Origin: Paraclostridium tenue
GTDB lineage: Bacteria; Bacillota; Clostridia; Peptostreptococcales; Peptostreptococcaceae
Direction of reading: 5' to 3'
Length of the DNA stretch: 64,000 nucleotides
Assembly: GCF_015668515.1 (NCBI RefSeq)
Contig: NZ_JADPFO010000002.1
Coordinates: 305,698-369,697, forward strand
Shown: one piece after another, positions 8,647-17,369 of the stretch
How the letters are laid out: every line of letters begins with the position of its first letter
Position numbering within the stretch: position 1 is the first letter of the stretch
The notes under the pieces: generated by a model
The model's database searches: none
Seen by the model: the letters and a program-made list of their open reading frames with translations, nothing else
Told to the model about the DNA's origin: nothing
Made by a program: the position numbers and the translations under genes

Positions 8647-9744
8647 TTGTGTGACAAAATGTGCTATTTTATCTGAATCTATAGAGTTTTTAAACTTAGC
8701 CATATTATCTTTCATAAATGATATTCTATCATCTAATTTTTGCTTTACTAATGCATCCAATAATTCTTTTAAATCACTTTCATCGTTATATATAATACCT
8801 ATGCCTTTATCTATAATAAATTTGGCATTTTCAATTTCTTGTCCAACTTTAGGAAGCATAACGACTATAGGTATTTCGCTTTTTATGGCTTCAAACAAAG
8901 TTGCACCGCCTGGTTTTGTTATTAATAGCGTATGCTCTTTTAATAAAGATGGCATGTTAGTTACAAAGCCAAGTACATTTATATTTTTAAGGGGTTTTTT
9001 ATCAGTTAATTTATCATATAGTTTTTTATTTTTACCGCATACAATAGTAACTTCTAATTTATCACTATATTCATGTATTAATTCATCTATGTAGTAAAAA
9101 AAATCAGTTTCCATATCAAATAGACCTCTACCACCACCGACTATAAGCAGTTTATGTTTATTAGAGGTTAAGTTAGAATGGTTATTAAATTCTTTTTTTA
9201 CAGGAACACCTGTGACCTTAATTATATTAGGATTTATACCTTTTTGTACGTATCTGTTTTTAATTTCATGAGAAGCGACAAAATACATATCTGTACTAGG
9301 GTAAATCCACTCTAAACTATCTACGACATCAGTAACTACAGTTATAGCAGGAACTTTAAAATCAGGATTTTTAGATTTAAAATGATCAACACAAGCACAT
9401 GCCATTGGAAATGTAGATATTATAAGGTCTGGATTAGTATCTAAAATATACTCAGATAATTTAGGTGTATACATCTTATATGATACATCATGTTTTGAAT
9501 CAAATGACTTTTTTAGATAGTAATAATAATTATAAAGTCCTGGAGTATATTTTGTATTAGCCTCATAAAGTTTAACAAGTGGTTTGTTCATTTTAGGAAG
9601 ACTAGCACTTATAAAGTTTTGTATAACCACATTATATGTAGGTTCTTTTTCAAGAATGTAATCTCTAATAGCATTAGCAGCACTTATGTGTCCTGCACCA
9701 AATTGAGCTGTGAGAATTAAGATAGTTTTATTGGTATTATCCAA
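8629..9744 (-). CDS. MGDG synthase / UgtP-type glycosyltransferase
   Basis: A 371-residue GT28-family enzyme that should add sugar from a UDP donor to diacylglycerol (glycolipid and lipoteichoic acid anchor synthesis) at the inner membrane face. The N-terminal acceptor domain holds the family motif AQFGAGHISAANAI near residue 15 (the glycine-rich loop that contacts lipid and donor). The C-terminal donor domain holds GGGRG near residue 203, and TKPGGATLFEAI near residue 290 matches the nucleotide-sugar signature. Length fits bacterial UgtP. It stands alone. Which sugar is used, and whether the enzyme is processive, is not visible. A MurG-like role is unlikely because of the MGDG N-domain. Confidence 0.85.
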   Translation of the reverse strand: MDNTNKTILILTAQFGAGHISAANAIRDYILEKEPTYNVVIQNFISASLPKMNKPLVKLYEANTKYTPGLYNYYYYLKKSFDSKHDVSYKMYTPKLSEYILDTNPDLIISTFPMACACVDHFKSKNPDFKVPAITVVTDVVDSLEWIYPSTDMYFVASHEIKNRYVQKGINPNIIKVTGVPVKKEFNNHSNLTSNKHKLLIVGGGRGLFDMETDFFYYIDELIHEYSDKLEVTIVCGKNKKLYDKLTDKKPLKNINVLGFVTNMPSLLKEHTLLITKPGGATLFEAIKSEIPIVVMLPKVGQEIENAKFIIDKGIGIIYNDESDLKELLDALVKQKLDDRISFMKDNMAKFKNSIDSDKIAHFVTQIIGTV

Positions 9745-9844
9745 TATATCACCTCTTCTTTATAAATTTAGCTGATGATAGTATTATACATTTATATAAT
9801 TATTAAATCAAATATATATTAAATATATGCAAAGGAGTGAATAA

Positions 9845-11179
9845 ATGGAAGGAACAGGTATAAAAAGTAAGGAAAATTTATATAAAGATTTTGAATTAAT
9901 GGATTCATTTAGAATAGTAATATATTCAATAGTAGGTATATTTATATTTTTTATACCTATAAATATAAATGGACATACAAATACAATTTTATATCATATG
10001 TACTTTTTTATACAAGAAAAGTATATAGAATTAATTAAAATATATATTTTTATAATGGTATCTATAGGAGCAATATTGCCAATACTAAAATATAAAGATA
10101 AAGATTGTGATATTTTTAGTAATATAATTAAATGTATAAAACCTATAAGTATAATATTTATACTTATAATTTTCTCAAAAAAAGATTATAACTTATATAG
10201 TGATGATAGTTTACTATTTATGCAAGATTTAGTATTAAAATCAGTTATATTACTTTCACTAAGTTCTATATTTATGCCACTTATAACTGAATATGGTCTT
10301 TTGGATATAGTAGAAGCGTATTTTCATAAGTATATGAAAAAAAATTTTAAGCTAAGTGGAAAATGCATATTAAATATTATGATATATTTATTTATAGATA
10401 CATTTAGTGGTATGTTTATGACAAATAAATTATATAAAAAAGGAAAGCTAAGGCATAATGAAGCTTGTATATTAGTTTCATGTTTTTCTTTTACTAGTAT
10501 AATCAATTACTTTTATATAGCTGATGAATTAAAATTAGAATCTAAATTATTAACAATGATTATATCTTTATTTTTAAGTTTATTTGTAAACTATTTAGTA
10601 TGTAGAATATGGCCATTAAAGAACAAGAAAAAGTCTTACTTAAATAAAACATCGTATAAAGAAAGTAATTTTAAAAAAGATAAATTTAAAAATGCTGTAA
10701 GAAAATATTTATTAAATAAGGAAAATAATAAGTTATCTACACTTATGATAGATAGTTTTAAAGAATCATTTAATATAATTATGACAATATTACCAAATTT
10801 AGTTATAATTATATTTATAGGAGAGTTTTTAATAAATAATACTGGATTAGTTAATACTATTAGTCATATTATACAACCGATTATGGAACTGCTAAAATTA
10901 CCAAATAAAATACAATTAAGCGAGTGTATATGTTTAAGTTTATTTAATGCTAATAGAGTTATAAAGTTTATAAATAATGATATATCTAATATATCGATTT
11001 TTATAATATTTGTTATATCTATTATGCAAACGATATCAATAACTGGTAATATATTATATTCAAGTGGAATAAACATACCATTAAAAAAAGTAGAATTCAT
11101 AATAATTGGTATGGAGAAATTATTAATAACTCTAATATTAATATCTTTAGTTTATTATTTAAATTTAATTTATTTATAG
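9845..11179 (+). CDS. YjiH-family membrane protein with nucleoside-recognition (Gate) domains
   Basis: A 444-residue protein with about 10-11 transmembrane helices. The C-terminal half carries a gate-type block, with an IMTILPNLVIIIFIGEFL segment followed by a helix pair and an NANRVIKF region. This matches my memory of YjiH / spore-maturation-like proteins. A soluble Lys-rich loop (about residues 260-300) separates the two halves. The function of the family is unclear; transport of small solutes is an inference. The ATG follows AAAGGAG. The M42 peptidase gene begins 19 bases after the stop, suggesting an operon. Confidence 0.7.
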   Translation: MEGTGIKSKENLYKDFELMDSFRIVIYSIVGIFIFFIPININGHTNTILYHMYFFIQEKYIELIKIYIFIMVSIGAILPILKYKDKDCDIFSNIIKCIKPISIIFILIIFSKKDYNLYSDDSLLFMQDLVLKSVILLSLSSIFMPLITEYGLLDIVEAYFHKYMKKNFKLSGKCILNIMIYLFIDTFSGMFMTNKLYKKGKLRHNEACILVSCFSFTSIINYFYIADELKLESKLLTMIISLFLSLFVNYLVCRIWPLKNKKKSYLNKTSYKESNFKKDKFKNAVRKYLLNKENNKLSTLMIDSFKESFNIIMTILPNLVIIIFIGEFLINNTGLVNTISHIIQPIMELLKLPNKIQLSECICLSLFNANRVIKFINNDISNISIFIIFVISIMQTISITGNILYSSGINIPLKKVEFIIIGMEKLLITLILISLVYYLNLIYL

Positions 11180-11198
11180 ATAATAGGAGGTTTAGATT

Positions 11199-12230
11199 AT
11201 GGATTATAAATCTGATTTAGTAAAAAAGTATTTAAATGATGTATTAAACATACCTAGTCCATCAGGATATACTCAAAACATAATGGAGTATATAAAAAAA
11301 ATTTTAGAAACACATAATGTAGACTATAAAGTTACAAATAAAGGAGCTATAGTTGCGACTATAGAAGGGGAAGATACAGAATATCAAAAAACTTTATCTT
11401 GTCATGTAGATACGTTAGGAGCTATGGTAAAAGAAATTAAATCTAATTCAAGATTAGCACTAACTCAAGTTGGCGGATATATGATGCACTCTATTGAGGG
11501 GGAGTGTTGTAAAATACATACAAGAGATGGTAAGGTTTATGAAGGTACTATACAAACTACTAAACCATCTGTACACATACATTCAGATGCTAGAGAATTA
11601 CAAAGAATTCCAGCTAATTATGAAGTAGTTATAGATGAAGAAGTATTTACAAAAGAAGATACTCAAAAGTTAGGAATAGAAGTAGGGGATTTTATATCTT
11701 TTGATCCAAGAGTTAAAATGACTGATTCTGGATTTATTAAATCTAGACATTTAGATGACAAAGCTTCAGTAGCAGCAGTTTTATATATAATAGAATATAT
11801 AAAACTTGTTGGTATAAAACCTAAAAATACTATAAATTTCTTCTTTAGTAATTATGAAGAAGTTGGTCATGGTTCATCAGCAGCTATACCAGAAAAAACA
11901 AAAGAATTTATAGCGATTGATATGGGATGCCCTGGAGAAGGCCAAAATTCAACTGAGTATGATGTATGTATATGTGCAAAAGATTCAGGTGGGCCGTATG
12001 ATTATGAGTTAACTACTAGACTTATAAATTTAGCTAAGGATAATAATATAGGATATAAAGTTGATACTTATCCAAACTATGGTTCAGATGCAGGGGCTAT
12101 GATAAGAGCTGGATATGATGCCAAAACTGCTTTAATAGGTGCTGGTATATTTGCATCACATGGATATGAAAGAACAAATATAAAAGCTATAATAGAAACT
12201 ATAAAACTAATAATGGAATATATTAAATAA
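11199..12230 (+). CDS. M42-family metallo-aminopeptidase
   Basis: A 343-residue cytosolic peptidase with the di-metal site of the M42 (glutamyl aminopeptidase / PepA / FrvX) family. Visible residues are SCHVDTLGAMV (metal His and catalytic Asp, near residue 68), RHLDDKASVAA (bridging Asp, near 185), NYEEVGHG (Glu-Glu, near 218), AIDMG (near 237) and the C-terminal ASHGYERT (metal His). The domain order is the usual catalytic domain with an inserted PDZ-like barrel at about residues 80-170. It removes N-terminal residues from short peptides. The ATG has AGGAGG upstream, and the gene is probably co-transcribed with the YjiH-family gene. It ends at a strong terminator. Confidence 0.9.
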   Translation: MDYKSDLVKKYLNDVLNIPSPSGYTQNIMEYIKKILETHNVDYKVTNKGAIVATIEGEDTEYQKTLSCHVDTLGAMVKEIKSNSRLALTQVGGYMMHSIEGECCKIHTRDGKVYEGTIQTTKPSVHIHSDARELQRIPANYEVVIDEEVFTKEDTQKLGIEVGDFISFDPRVKMTDSGFIKSRHLDDKASVAAVLYIIEYIKLVGIKPKNTINFFFSNYEEVGHGSSAAIPEKTKEFIAIDMGCPGEGQNSTEYDVCICAKDSGGPYDYELTTRLINLAKDNNIGYKVDTYPNYGSDAGAMIRAGYDAKTALIGAGIFASHGYERTNIKAIIETIKLIMEYIK

Positions 12231-12231
12231 T

Positions 12232-12276
12232 AAAAAAGCTGTTAGACATATTATATAGTGTCTTAACAGCTTTTTT
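12232..12276 (+). terminator. Terminator after the M42 peptidase gene
   Basis: An extended stem built on AAAAAAGCTGTTA and TAACAGCTTTTTT, with a one-base bulge and an inner GACA/TGTC pairing. Confidence 0.85.
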
Positions 12277-12312
12277 GCTAGCATTTGAAATGAGGTATGA
12301 AAAAATATTTAA

Positions 12313-12396
12313 CATAGTATTGTGTAATGCATAGTATTGTGTTAATATAAAAATATGATAATTAAACAAGGTACTGTATAAAGCATAGTAGTTTGT
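12313..12396 (+). promoter_or_regulatory. Repeated CATAGTA elements before the PadR gene
   Basis: Two identical 13-base units CATAGTATTGTGT begin at 12313 and 12330, one and a half helical turns apart. A third, diverged copy begins at 12384. Between them TACTGTAT and ATAGTA form an inverted pair. This cluster directly upstream of a regulator gene suggests an autoregulatory operator; that is inference. Confidence 0.45.
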
Positions 12397-12419
12397 TTAT
12401 TGTAGAAAGGATAGAGTAT

Positions 12420-12731
12420 ATGAATACACAATTTAAAAAAGGTGTTTTAGAAATATGTGTGCTAGCTCTTATACATAAAAAAGATATGTATGGATATGAG
12501 ATAGTACAAAATATATCTAAAGTAATTGAAGTTAATGAAGGAACTATATATCCTTTATTAAGACGACTTACAAAAGAAGGTTACTTTGAAACATATATAC
12601 TAGAATCAAGTGAAGGGCCAGCAAGAAAATATTATAAAATAACTGAGCTTGGTAGAGATAATTTAATAAATCTTAAACGTGAATGGAAAAACTTCACTAG
12701 TGCGGTAGATTATCTTATAAATTTAGATTAA
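12420..12731 (+). CDS. PadR-family transcriptional regulator
   Basis: A 103-residue PadR-type winged-helix repressor. The segment DMYGYEIVQNIS followed by NEGTIYPLLRRLTKEGYFE is the classic recognition-helix and wing pattern. The C-terminal helix (about residues 80-103) provides dimerisation, and the short form corresponds to PadR subfamily 2. I prefer the ATG at 12420, with AGAAAGGA 9 bases before it, to the TTG at 12393. It heads a three-gene unit with a HAAS-domain protein and a DUF4097 protein. In Firmicutes that trio is associated with envelope-stress control, with PadR as the repressor. The ligand is unknown. Confidence 0.9.
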   Translation: MNTQFKKGVLEICVLALIHKKDMYGYEIVQNISKVIEVNEGTIYPLLRRLTKEGYFETYILESSEGPARKYYKITELGRDNLINLKREWKNFTSAVDYLINLD

Positions 12732-12741
12732 GGAGGTAGTT

Positions 12742-13461
12742 GTGTTGAATAAAAGAGAGTTTTTAGAGATATTAAAAGATTACTTATCTAATCATTTTTC
12801 AGATGATGAAGTTAATGATATATTAAGAGATTATGAAGAATACTTTATAGATGGCGAAATAGAGGGAAAAAGTGATATACAAATAATTGAGTCATTGGGG
12901 TCTCCTAAATCTATAGTAAGGGATTTGGTAGATGAAATGAATTCAAGCAAGATAAATTCAAGTAACAAAAGATTTGATAAAATTTATGATAATTTAAATA
13001 AAATTAAATTAAAATTTAGAGATAAGTATCAAAAATCAAAAGAAATTATAAATAATAAATTAACTCCAGACTTAAAAAATGATGAAGAAGGATTATCAAC
13101 TAAACTTATAAAAATACTTTTAACAGTATTAAGTACAGGGTTAGTATTTATAGGAGTTTTATTTGTATTATTTATGATTTTTATAGGTATAGGAATAATA
13201 GCATCAAATATTGCATTCGTTACATTAATAATAACATCAGGTCCATTATTTGCTTTAGATAAATCTATAACTTTATTGATAATATTTACAAGTATAACTA
13301 TATTAGGGTTTGATATTTTGGGAATTCAAGTATATATATATTTATTAAAATTAGGAAAAAAATTATATAAGCGTTATATAAATTGGCTAAAGAATAAAAA
13401 GATATATATAAATGCAAAAGAAAGAAAAGTAAATTATAAAGGAGATGATATAGATGAATAA
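12742..13461 (+). CDS. HAAS-domain (DUF1700-type) membrane protein
   Basis: Residues 1-65 match the HAAS signaling domain: NKREFLEILKDYLS, then DILRDYEEYFIDG and SLGSPKSIVRDLV. This domain typically accompanies PadR regulators. A helical Lys-rich linker (residues 70-115) leads to three or four transmembrane segments between residues 120 and 215 and a basic cytoplasmic tail. The start is GTG 12742 or TTG 12745 behind AGGAGG; the latter has the better spacing. It lies 10 bases after the PadR stop and overlaps the next gene by 8 bases, so the trio is translated together. Its role is likely that of the membrane partner in the PadR stress circuit. Confidence 0.85.
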   Translation: MLNKREFLEILKDYLSNHFSDDEVNDILRDYEEYFIDGEIEGKSDIQIIESLGSPKSIVRDLVDEMNSSKINSSNKRFDKIYDNLNKIKLKFRDKYQKSKEIINNKLTPDLKNDEEGLSTKLIKILLTVLSTGLVFIGVLFVLFMIFIGIGIIASNIAFVTLIITSGPLFALDKSITLLIIFTSITILGFDILGIQVYIYLLKLGKKLYKRYINWLKNKKIYINAKERKVNYKGDDIDE

Positions 13462-14461
13462 AAAAATAACAGTATTTGCGGTTATATTAATTGTAATAGG
13501 AATTATAGGAACTATATCATCAGCAGTGAATGCCGTTCCATTTGCAACAAATTATGTAAATGAAATTATAAAAAAAGCCAATGAAGAAGTTAAGATATAT
13601 GAAAAGAAAGTAGATATAAATAAATTATATATAGAAACTAAGAATTTAAATGTTGAGATAAGAAAAAGTGACTCAGATAAACTTATAATAAAACAAGTAG
13701 GTAACTTAAGTACTAATTCATTTACTATAGATGAAAATAATAAGGAATTTAAAATAAAATCAAATAATGAAAATAAATATTTAGATTCAAAAATACAAGG
13801 ATTTGGTGATGCTATATTAAATATGATCAATAACTCTTATAATAAAATTATAGTATTTGTTCCAAATCATGTAGATATAAAGGTTAGAACTAGTGTTGGA
13901 GATTTAATAGTAGAAAATAAAGATGTGTTACTTAATAAAATAGAATTTAACACTTCACAAGGTCAAATTATACTGCCTAAAGAAAGTAAAAATCTAGAAA
14001 ATTTAAAAATTAGTTCTATGGGAACTATAAATCTAAAAGTTAGTGAACTTTTAGGAATAAAAAATATAGATATAAGTACTCAAGATAGTGTTTATATAGA
14101 ATCTACGCCAGATGATATATTTGTAGATAATATAGAAAGTTTCATACCAGAATCTATAAATATAATAACATCTAGTAGAGATTTTGATACTATAGATATA
14201 AAATCTAATATACCTATTGCTAAAAATTTAAATATAGATAATAAATCAGGAAATGTTTATTTAGATTTACCTGTAGATCGTTATAATATACATTTTGATT
14301 TAAATTCATTAAAAGGTATACATTTTGATAATGAAAATCAAGATGTTGAATCTGATAAATTAATAAATAAATTTGAAGGTAGTTTTAGAGACCAAAAAGA
14401 AAATGAATTAAAATATAATGTATATGTTAACTCAGATAATATAAATGTATATAAAAAATAA
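13454..14461 (+). CDS. DUF4097-family beta-strand repeat protein
   Basis: A 335-residue protein with an N-terminal membrane anchor or signal (residues 5-25) and a long beta-rich outer domain. The region from about residue 50 to 335 has the repetitive strand-turn pattern of DUF4097/DUF4098 (LiaG-like) proteins, such as VDIKVRTSVGDLIVEN and NKSGNVYLDLPVDRY. It should lie outside the cell on the membrane face. The ATG overlaps the HAAS gene by 8 bases. Family members are common partners of PadR-HAAS pairs. No enzyme residues are visible, and an adhesin or envelope-sensing role is an inference from the family. Confidence 0.8.
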   Translation: MNKKITVFAVILIVIGIIGTISSAVNAVPFATNYVNEIIKKANEEVKIYEKKVDINKLYIETKNLNVEIRKSDSDKLIIKQVGNLSTNSFTIDENNKEFKIKSNNENKYLDSKIQGFGDAILNMINNSYNKIIVFVPNHVDIKVRTSVGDLIVENKDVLLNKIEFNTSQGQIILPKESKNLENLKISSMGTINLKVSELLGIKNIDISTQDSVYIESTPDDIFVDNIESFIPESINIITSSRDFDTIDIKSNIPIAKNLNIDNKSGNVYLDLPVDRYNIHFDLNSLKGIHFDNENQDVESDKLINKFEGSFRDQKENELKYNVYVNSDNINVYKK

Positions 14462-14478
14462 TATAATTGAAATTAACT

Positions 14479-14508
14479 AAAGGAGCTTTTCAAAAGCTCC
14501 TTTATTAT
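14479..14508. terminator. Bidirectional terminator
   Basis: AAAGGAGCTTTT (14479-14490) pairs with AAAAGCTCCTTT (14492-14503). It lies between the DUF4097 gene and the convergent split gene. Confidence 0.8.
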
Positions 14509-14990
14509 TTAAAAAACATTATTACTATTTTTATTAGTTAAATAAGAAGCCATAGCAAGCATTCCAATTCCTAATGTAAATTTAGCTTGTTGCTTGATTG
14601 CATATTTTGCAACAGGTACAGTTATTTTTCTAGTTTTAGGACTAATTAAGCTTACTCCTGTCAATACTGTTGCAGAAGCTGCTGTAGCGGTTATAACAGG
14701 ATGTTGTTTAGCATAATCCTTTACATAGTCAACTGTAGTTTTAGGTTCATCAAAACACTCATAACTAATACCACAGCAATCATCATTATAATAATTTACT
14801 TTAGAATTGTCTTTTTTTTTAACATATTTTCCATATCTTCTGTCATTTCATTAGCTTTATCTACTATATCGTGAGCTAATGTATTAGTTTTTGATAAAAG
14901 TTCATTAGCTTTATTATCAGCTTTTTCTATATACTCTTGTCCTTTTTTTGTATAATCATCAATCTGATTATTAATTTTATTGTTATCCAA
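14509..14990 (-). CDS. Small helical/membrane protein gene split at an A9 tract
   Basis: Starting from a TTG at 14990, with GGAGTG 7 bases before it, the frame gives 64 residues. They form an amphipathic Lys/Glu-rich helix (ADNKANELLSKTN, ANEMTEDMENML) and stop at 14796. The stop comes just after a run of nine A residues (complement of 14812-14820). If one A is added, the frame continues for about 100 more residues to a TAA at 14509-14511: a Cys-Cys motif, then two hydrophobic helices (HPVITATAASATVLTG and FTLGIGMLAMASYL). The joined 160-residue product has an amphipathic helix plus membrane anchor, like ElaB/DUF883-type proteins. This is a sequencing or real frameshift, or else transcriptional slippage. 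The downstream half has no start codon with a good ribosome site. Confidence 0.6.
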
Positions 14991-15130
14991 TTAAATCACT
15001 CCAATCAACTATAATTTTATGTTTTGATAAATCTTTATTCAATAGTATATTATGCAATAACTAATATTTTATAGTAAGAAAAAAATAAGTTTAAAGGTAA
15101 TTTATGTATAACTTTTAGATTTTATTAGTA

Positions 15131-15157
15131 ACCAGAAAAAGCTACTTTCATATAATT
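15131..15157 (+). promoter_or_regulatory. Possible sporulation sigma (sigma-K-like) promoter
   Basis: ACC (15131-15133), 15 bases, then CATATAATT (15149-15157), roughly the AC and CATA pattern of sigma-K promoters. It lies upstream of the Cys-rich spore-type gene, which makes the match attractive, but both elements are short and the DNA is AT-rich. Confidence 0.3.
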
Positions 15158-15220
15158 ATTATTAAGCATATTAATTTGCTTAGTTAAAATAAAAATACAA
15201 CAAAGGAGTTTTGACTATCT

Positions 15221-16507
15221 ATGACTATTATGAGAAAAAAGAAAAAATCTAATAATAGCTGTGCTATGAATTCAGGTTGTCATTGTAAAAAAGAGAAAGA
15301 TACTTACTGTGAACCATGCAAAAAGCCAGTTTATAAAAAGTGCGATCCATGTAAGAAAGTAGATCCATGTAAAGATTATGATATGCATAAAAAACATGAT
15401 ATGTCTTGTTGTCCTCCAGGACCATGTGAAGACTGTGAAATAAAATTTGACGATACATGTGTTAAGCTAGCTCAACAAGCTGAAAAACTTTTCAAAAAAG
15501 CTTTAGACTGCGAATGTTTAGCAGTTGAATCATATGAAGAAGCTAGAGAATTTGATAAAAAAGCTAAAGCACTAGAAGCTAAAGCAAAAAGATTGGCTAA
15601 AGAATCTGTAGAAAATGAATGTGAAGCTGAAAAACTAAGAAGACAAGCAAATGACCTTTTATGCAAATCAGAAGAACTTTGCGAAAAAGCTAAATGTTTA
15701 TACAAAGAAGCAGAAGCTGCAGGGGATGAGGCTGAGAGATTCTGTGAAAAAGCTAAGTGTTTATATGAAAAAGCGCAAAATGAAAATGAACAAGCAAAAT
15801 GCTTATATTCTCAAGCTATGAAGTGTGATGAAAAAGCTATGAACTGTTATAAAGCAGCAGGAGAAAAAATAAAAGAGTATGAAGATAAATCTAAAAAATG
15901 TGAAGATATGATGAAAAAATGTCAAGATAAAATAAAAGGATGCTATGACATGGATGATTGTAAGAAAATGAAAAAAAGCTGTTATGTTGATTTAGGAATA
16001 GAAGAACCTTGCAAGCCTAAATCTTGCCATGATAAACACGACAAGTGTGATAAAAAATATAATAAGCATGATAAATGTGAAGATAAATATGTTAAGTGTG
16101 GTAAAAAAATGAATCCAAGTTGTGGTTGCGAAGTTAAATATGTATGCCCAACATACACTCAAAAACCTAAGAAAGAAATGAAGAAAAATAACGAATGTGA
16201 ATATGGATATTATGATATGTTTGATAAATGTAATAAAAAAAATGAGTATTATTATGAAGATAATTACTGTGATTTAGATGATATCACTTTAATAAAAGAA
16301 GAAGAGACTGGACTATATATAAATCCAATATATAATATGGAGCCAATGCAATACATGGGAGATTTTGCTTGTAAGTACCCATCTATGGATGAACCATATA
16401 TGCATATGGATAAAATGGGAATGGAAGAAATGCAAGATATGTGGATGAATTACTATATGTATATGCAAAATATGATGCAAAACATGATGCAAAATATGGA
16501 AGATTAA
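15221..16507 (+). CDS. Cysteine-rich, coiled-coil spore coat or exosporium-type protein
   Basis: This 428-residue protein contains about 40 cysteines. Residues 1-75 are a Cys/Lys/Pro-rich head (CEPCKK, CDPCKK, SCCPPGPCEDC). Residues 85-235 are a long helix with heptad-like repeats such as CEKAKCLY and CEKAMNCY-type units, predicting a coiled coil studded with Cys. Residues 250-335 return to Cys/His/Lys repeats (DKHDKCDKKYNKHDKCEDKY). The C-terminus is Met/Tyr-rich (MQNMMQNMMQNM). This layout recalls the cysteine-rich exosporium protein CdeC of C. difficile, which self-assembles through disulfides, but I cannot claim orthology. No signal peptide is present, as expected for spore surface proteins made in the mother cell. 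The ATG follows AAAGGAG with a long 12-base spacer. Confidence 0.6.
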   Translation: MTIMRKKKKSNNSCAMNSGCHCKKEKDTYCEPCKKPVYKKCDPCKKVDPCKDYDMHKKHDMSCCPPGPCEDCEIKFDDTCVKLAQQAEKLFKKALDCECLAVESYEEAREFDKKAKALEAKAKRLAKESVENECEAEKLRRQANDLLCKSEELCEKAKCLYKEAEAAGDEAERFCEKAKCLYEKAQNENEQAKCLYSQAMKCDEKAMNCYKAAGEKIKEYEDKSKKCEDMMKKCQDKIKGCYDMDDCKKMKKSCYVDLGIEEPCKPKSCHDKHDKCDKKYNKHDKCEDKYVKCGKKMNPSCGCEVKYVCPTYTQKPKKEMKKNNECEYGYYDMFDKCNKKNEYYYEDNYCDLDDITLIKEEETGLYINPIYNMEPMQYMGDFACKYPSMDEPYMHMDKMGMEEMQDMWMNYYMYMQNMMQNMMQNMED

Positions 16508-16512
16508 TAATA

Positions 16513-16559
16513 AATAAATCAAAGCTCATAGTTAAGACTATGAGCTTTGATTTATTTAT
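16513..16559 (+). terminator. Strong terminator after the Cys-rich gene
   Basis: A 20-bp perfect stem, arms 16513-16532 and 16537-16556, with a TAAG loop. Confidence 0.85.
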
Positions 16560-16613
16560 TGTAAAATAAGATTGAATAAAATTTATTTATATTAAGAGTA
16601 GGGGGCAATTAAC

Positions 16614-17315
16614 ATGAAAATTTTTAAATGTAGTTTTTATATATTAATTATAGGTGTAATACTTGTATTTGTTATTGGGTGTGATAAAAAAGACGTTAAA
16701 GATGTAAGTAATAATAATAAAATTAGTATTGATAAGAAAAAAGAGGAATTTACTCCAGTTTTTAAAAAAGAGGATATACCAAAATCTGTGTATGAAAAAA
16801 TGTTGGGTAAGTCTATTCCTAATAAAGATTTAGTGGACATAAGCCAATTATCTTATTTAACAATTACATATTATGGATTTGATGATAAACCTCATATAGG
16901 AGAAATGATAGTTAATAAATCAGTTGATAATGAGGTTTTAGATATATTTAAAGAGCTTTTTGAAAAAAAATATCCAATAGAAAAAATGAGATTAATTGAT
17001 GAGTATAATGCAGATGATAATCTAGCAATGAAAGATAACAATACATCTGCATTCAACTATAGAGTTATAGAGGGATCTAATGTATTATCTAATCATGCTA
17101 AAGGTTTAGCAATAGATATTAACACACTTATAAATCCTATGGTTAAAAATGGTCAAGTAAGTCCTAAAGAAGGAGAAAAGTATATAGATAGAACGATTAA
17201 TGTCAAAGGAATGATAAAAAAAGGAGATGCATGTTACGAAGCATTTATAAAGAGAGGATGGACTTGGGGTGGAGATTGGAATACTTTAAAAGATTATCAA
17301 CATTTCGAAAAATAA
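16614..17315 (+). CDS. M15-family peptidase lipoprotein (VanY/Ply-like)
   Basis: A lipobox (VIGCDKK) at about residue 23 marks a membrane-anchored exported protein of 233 residues. The C-terminal domain has the zinc-peptidase M15C pattern: SNHAKGLAIDI supplies H-x6-D near residue 165, and GGDWNTLKDYQHFE supplies the catalytic Asp/metal His near residue 225. Such enzymes cleave D-Ala-D-Ala or L-Ala-D-Glu bonds in peptidoglycan. The upstream 100 residues are a mixed linker domain. The ATG follows AGGGGGC. The gene is monocistronic between two hairpins. The family is clear; the exact bond cut is not. Confidence 0.85.
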   Translation: MKIFKCSFYILIIGVILVFVIGCDKKDVKDVSNNNKISIDKKKEEFTPVFKKEDIPKSVYEKMLGKSIPNKDLVDISQLSYLTITYYGFDDKPHIGEMIVNKSVDNEVLDIFKELFEKKYPIEKMRLIDEYNADDNLAMKDNNTSAFNYRVIEGSNVLSNHAKGLAIDINTLINPMVKNGQVSPKEGEKYIDRTINVKGMIKKGDACYEAFIKRGWTWGGDWNTLKDYQHFEK

Positions 17316-17347
17316 AGGAGATTATTTTTAAATAATCTCCTTTATTT
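17314..17347. terminator. Terminator after the M15 peptidase gene
   Basis: AAAGGAGATTATT (17314-17326) pairs with AATAATCTCCTTT (17331-17343). It lies between convergent genes. Confidence 0.8.
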
Positions 17348-17369
17348 TAAAATTTTATGGAATAATATT

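Noticed and set aside
16313..16522. His/Ile-rich minus-strand frame opposite the Cys-rich gene
   Set aside because: It is a shadow of the Met- and Tyr-rich C-terminus of the real gene and has no ribosome site.
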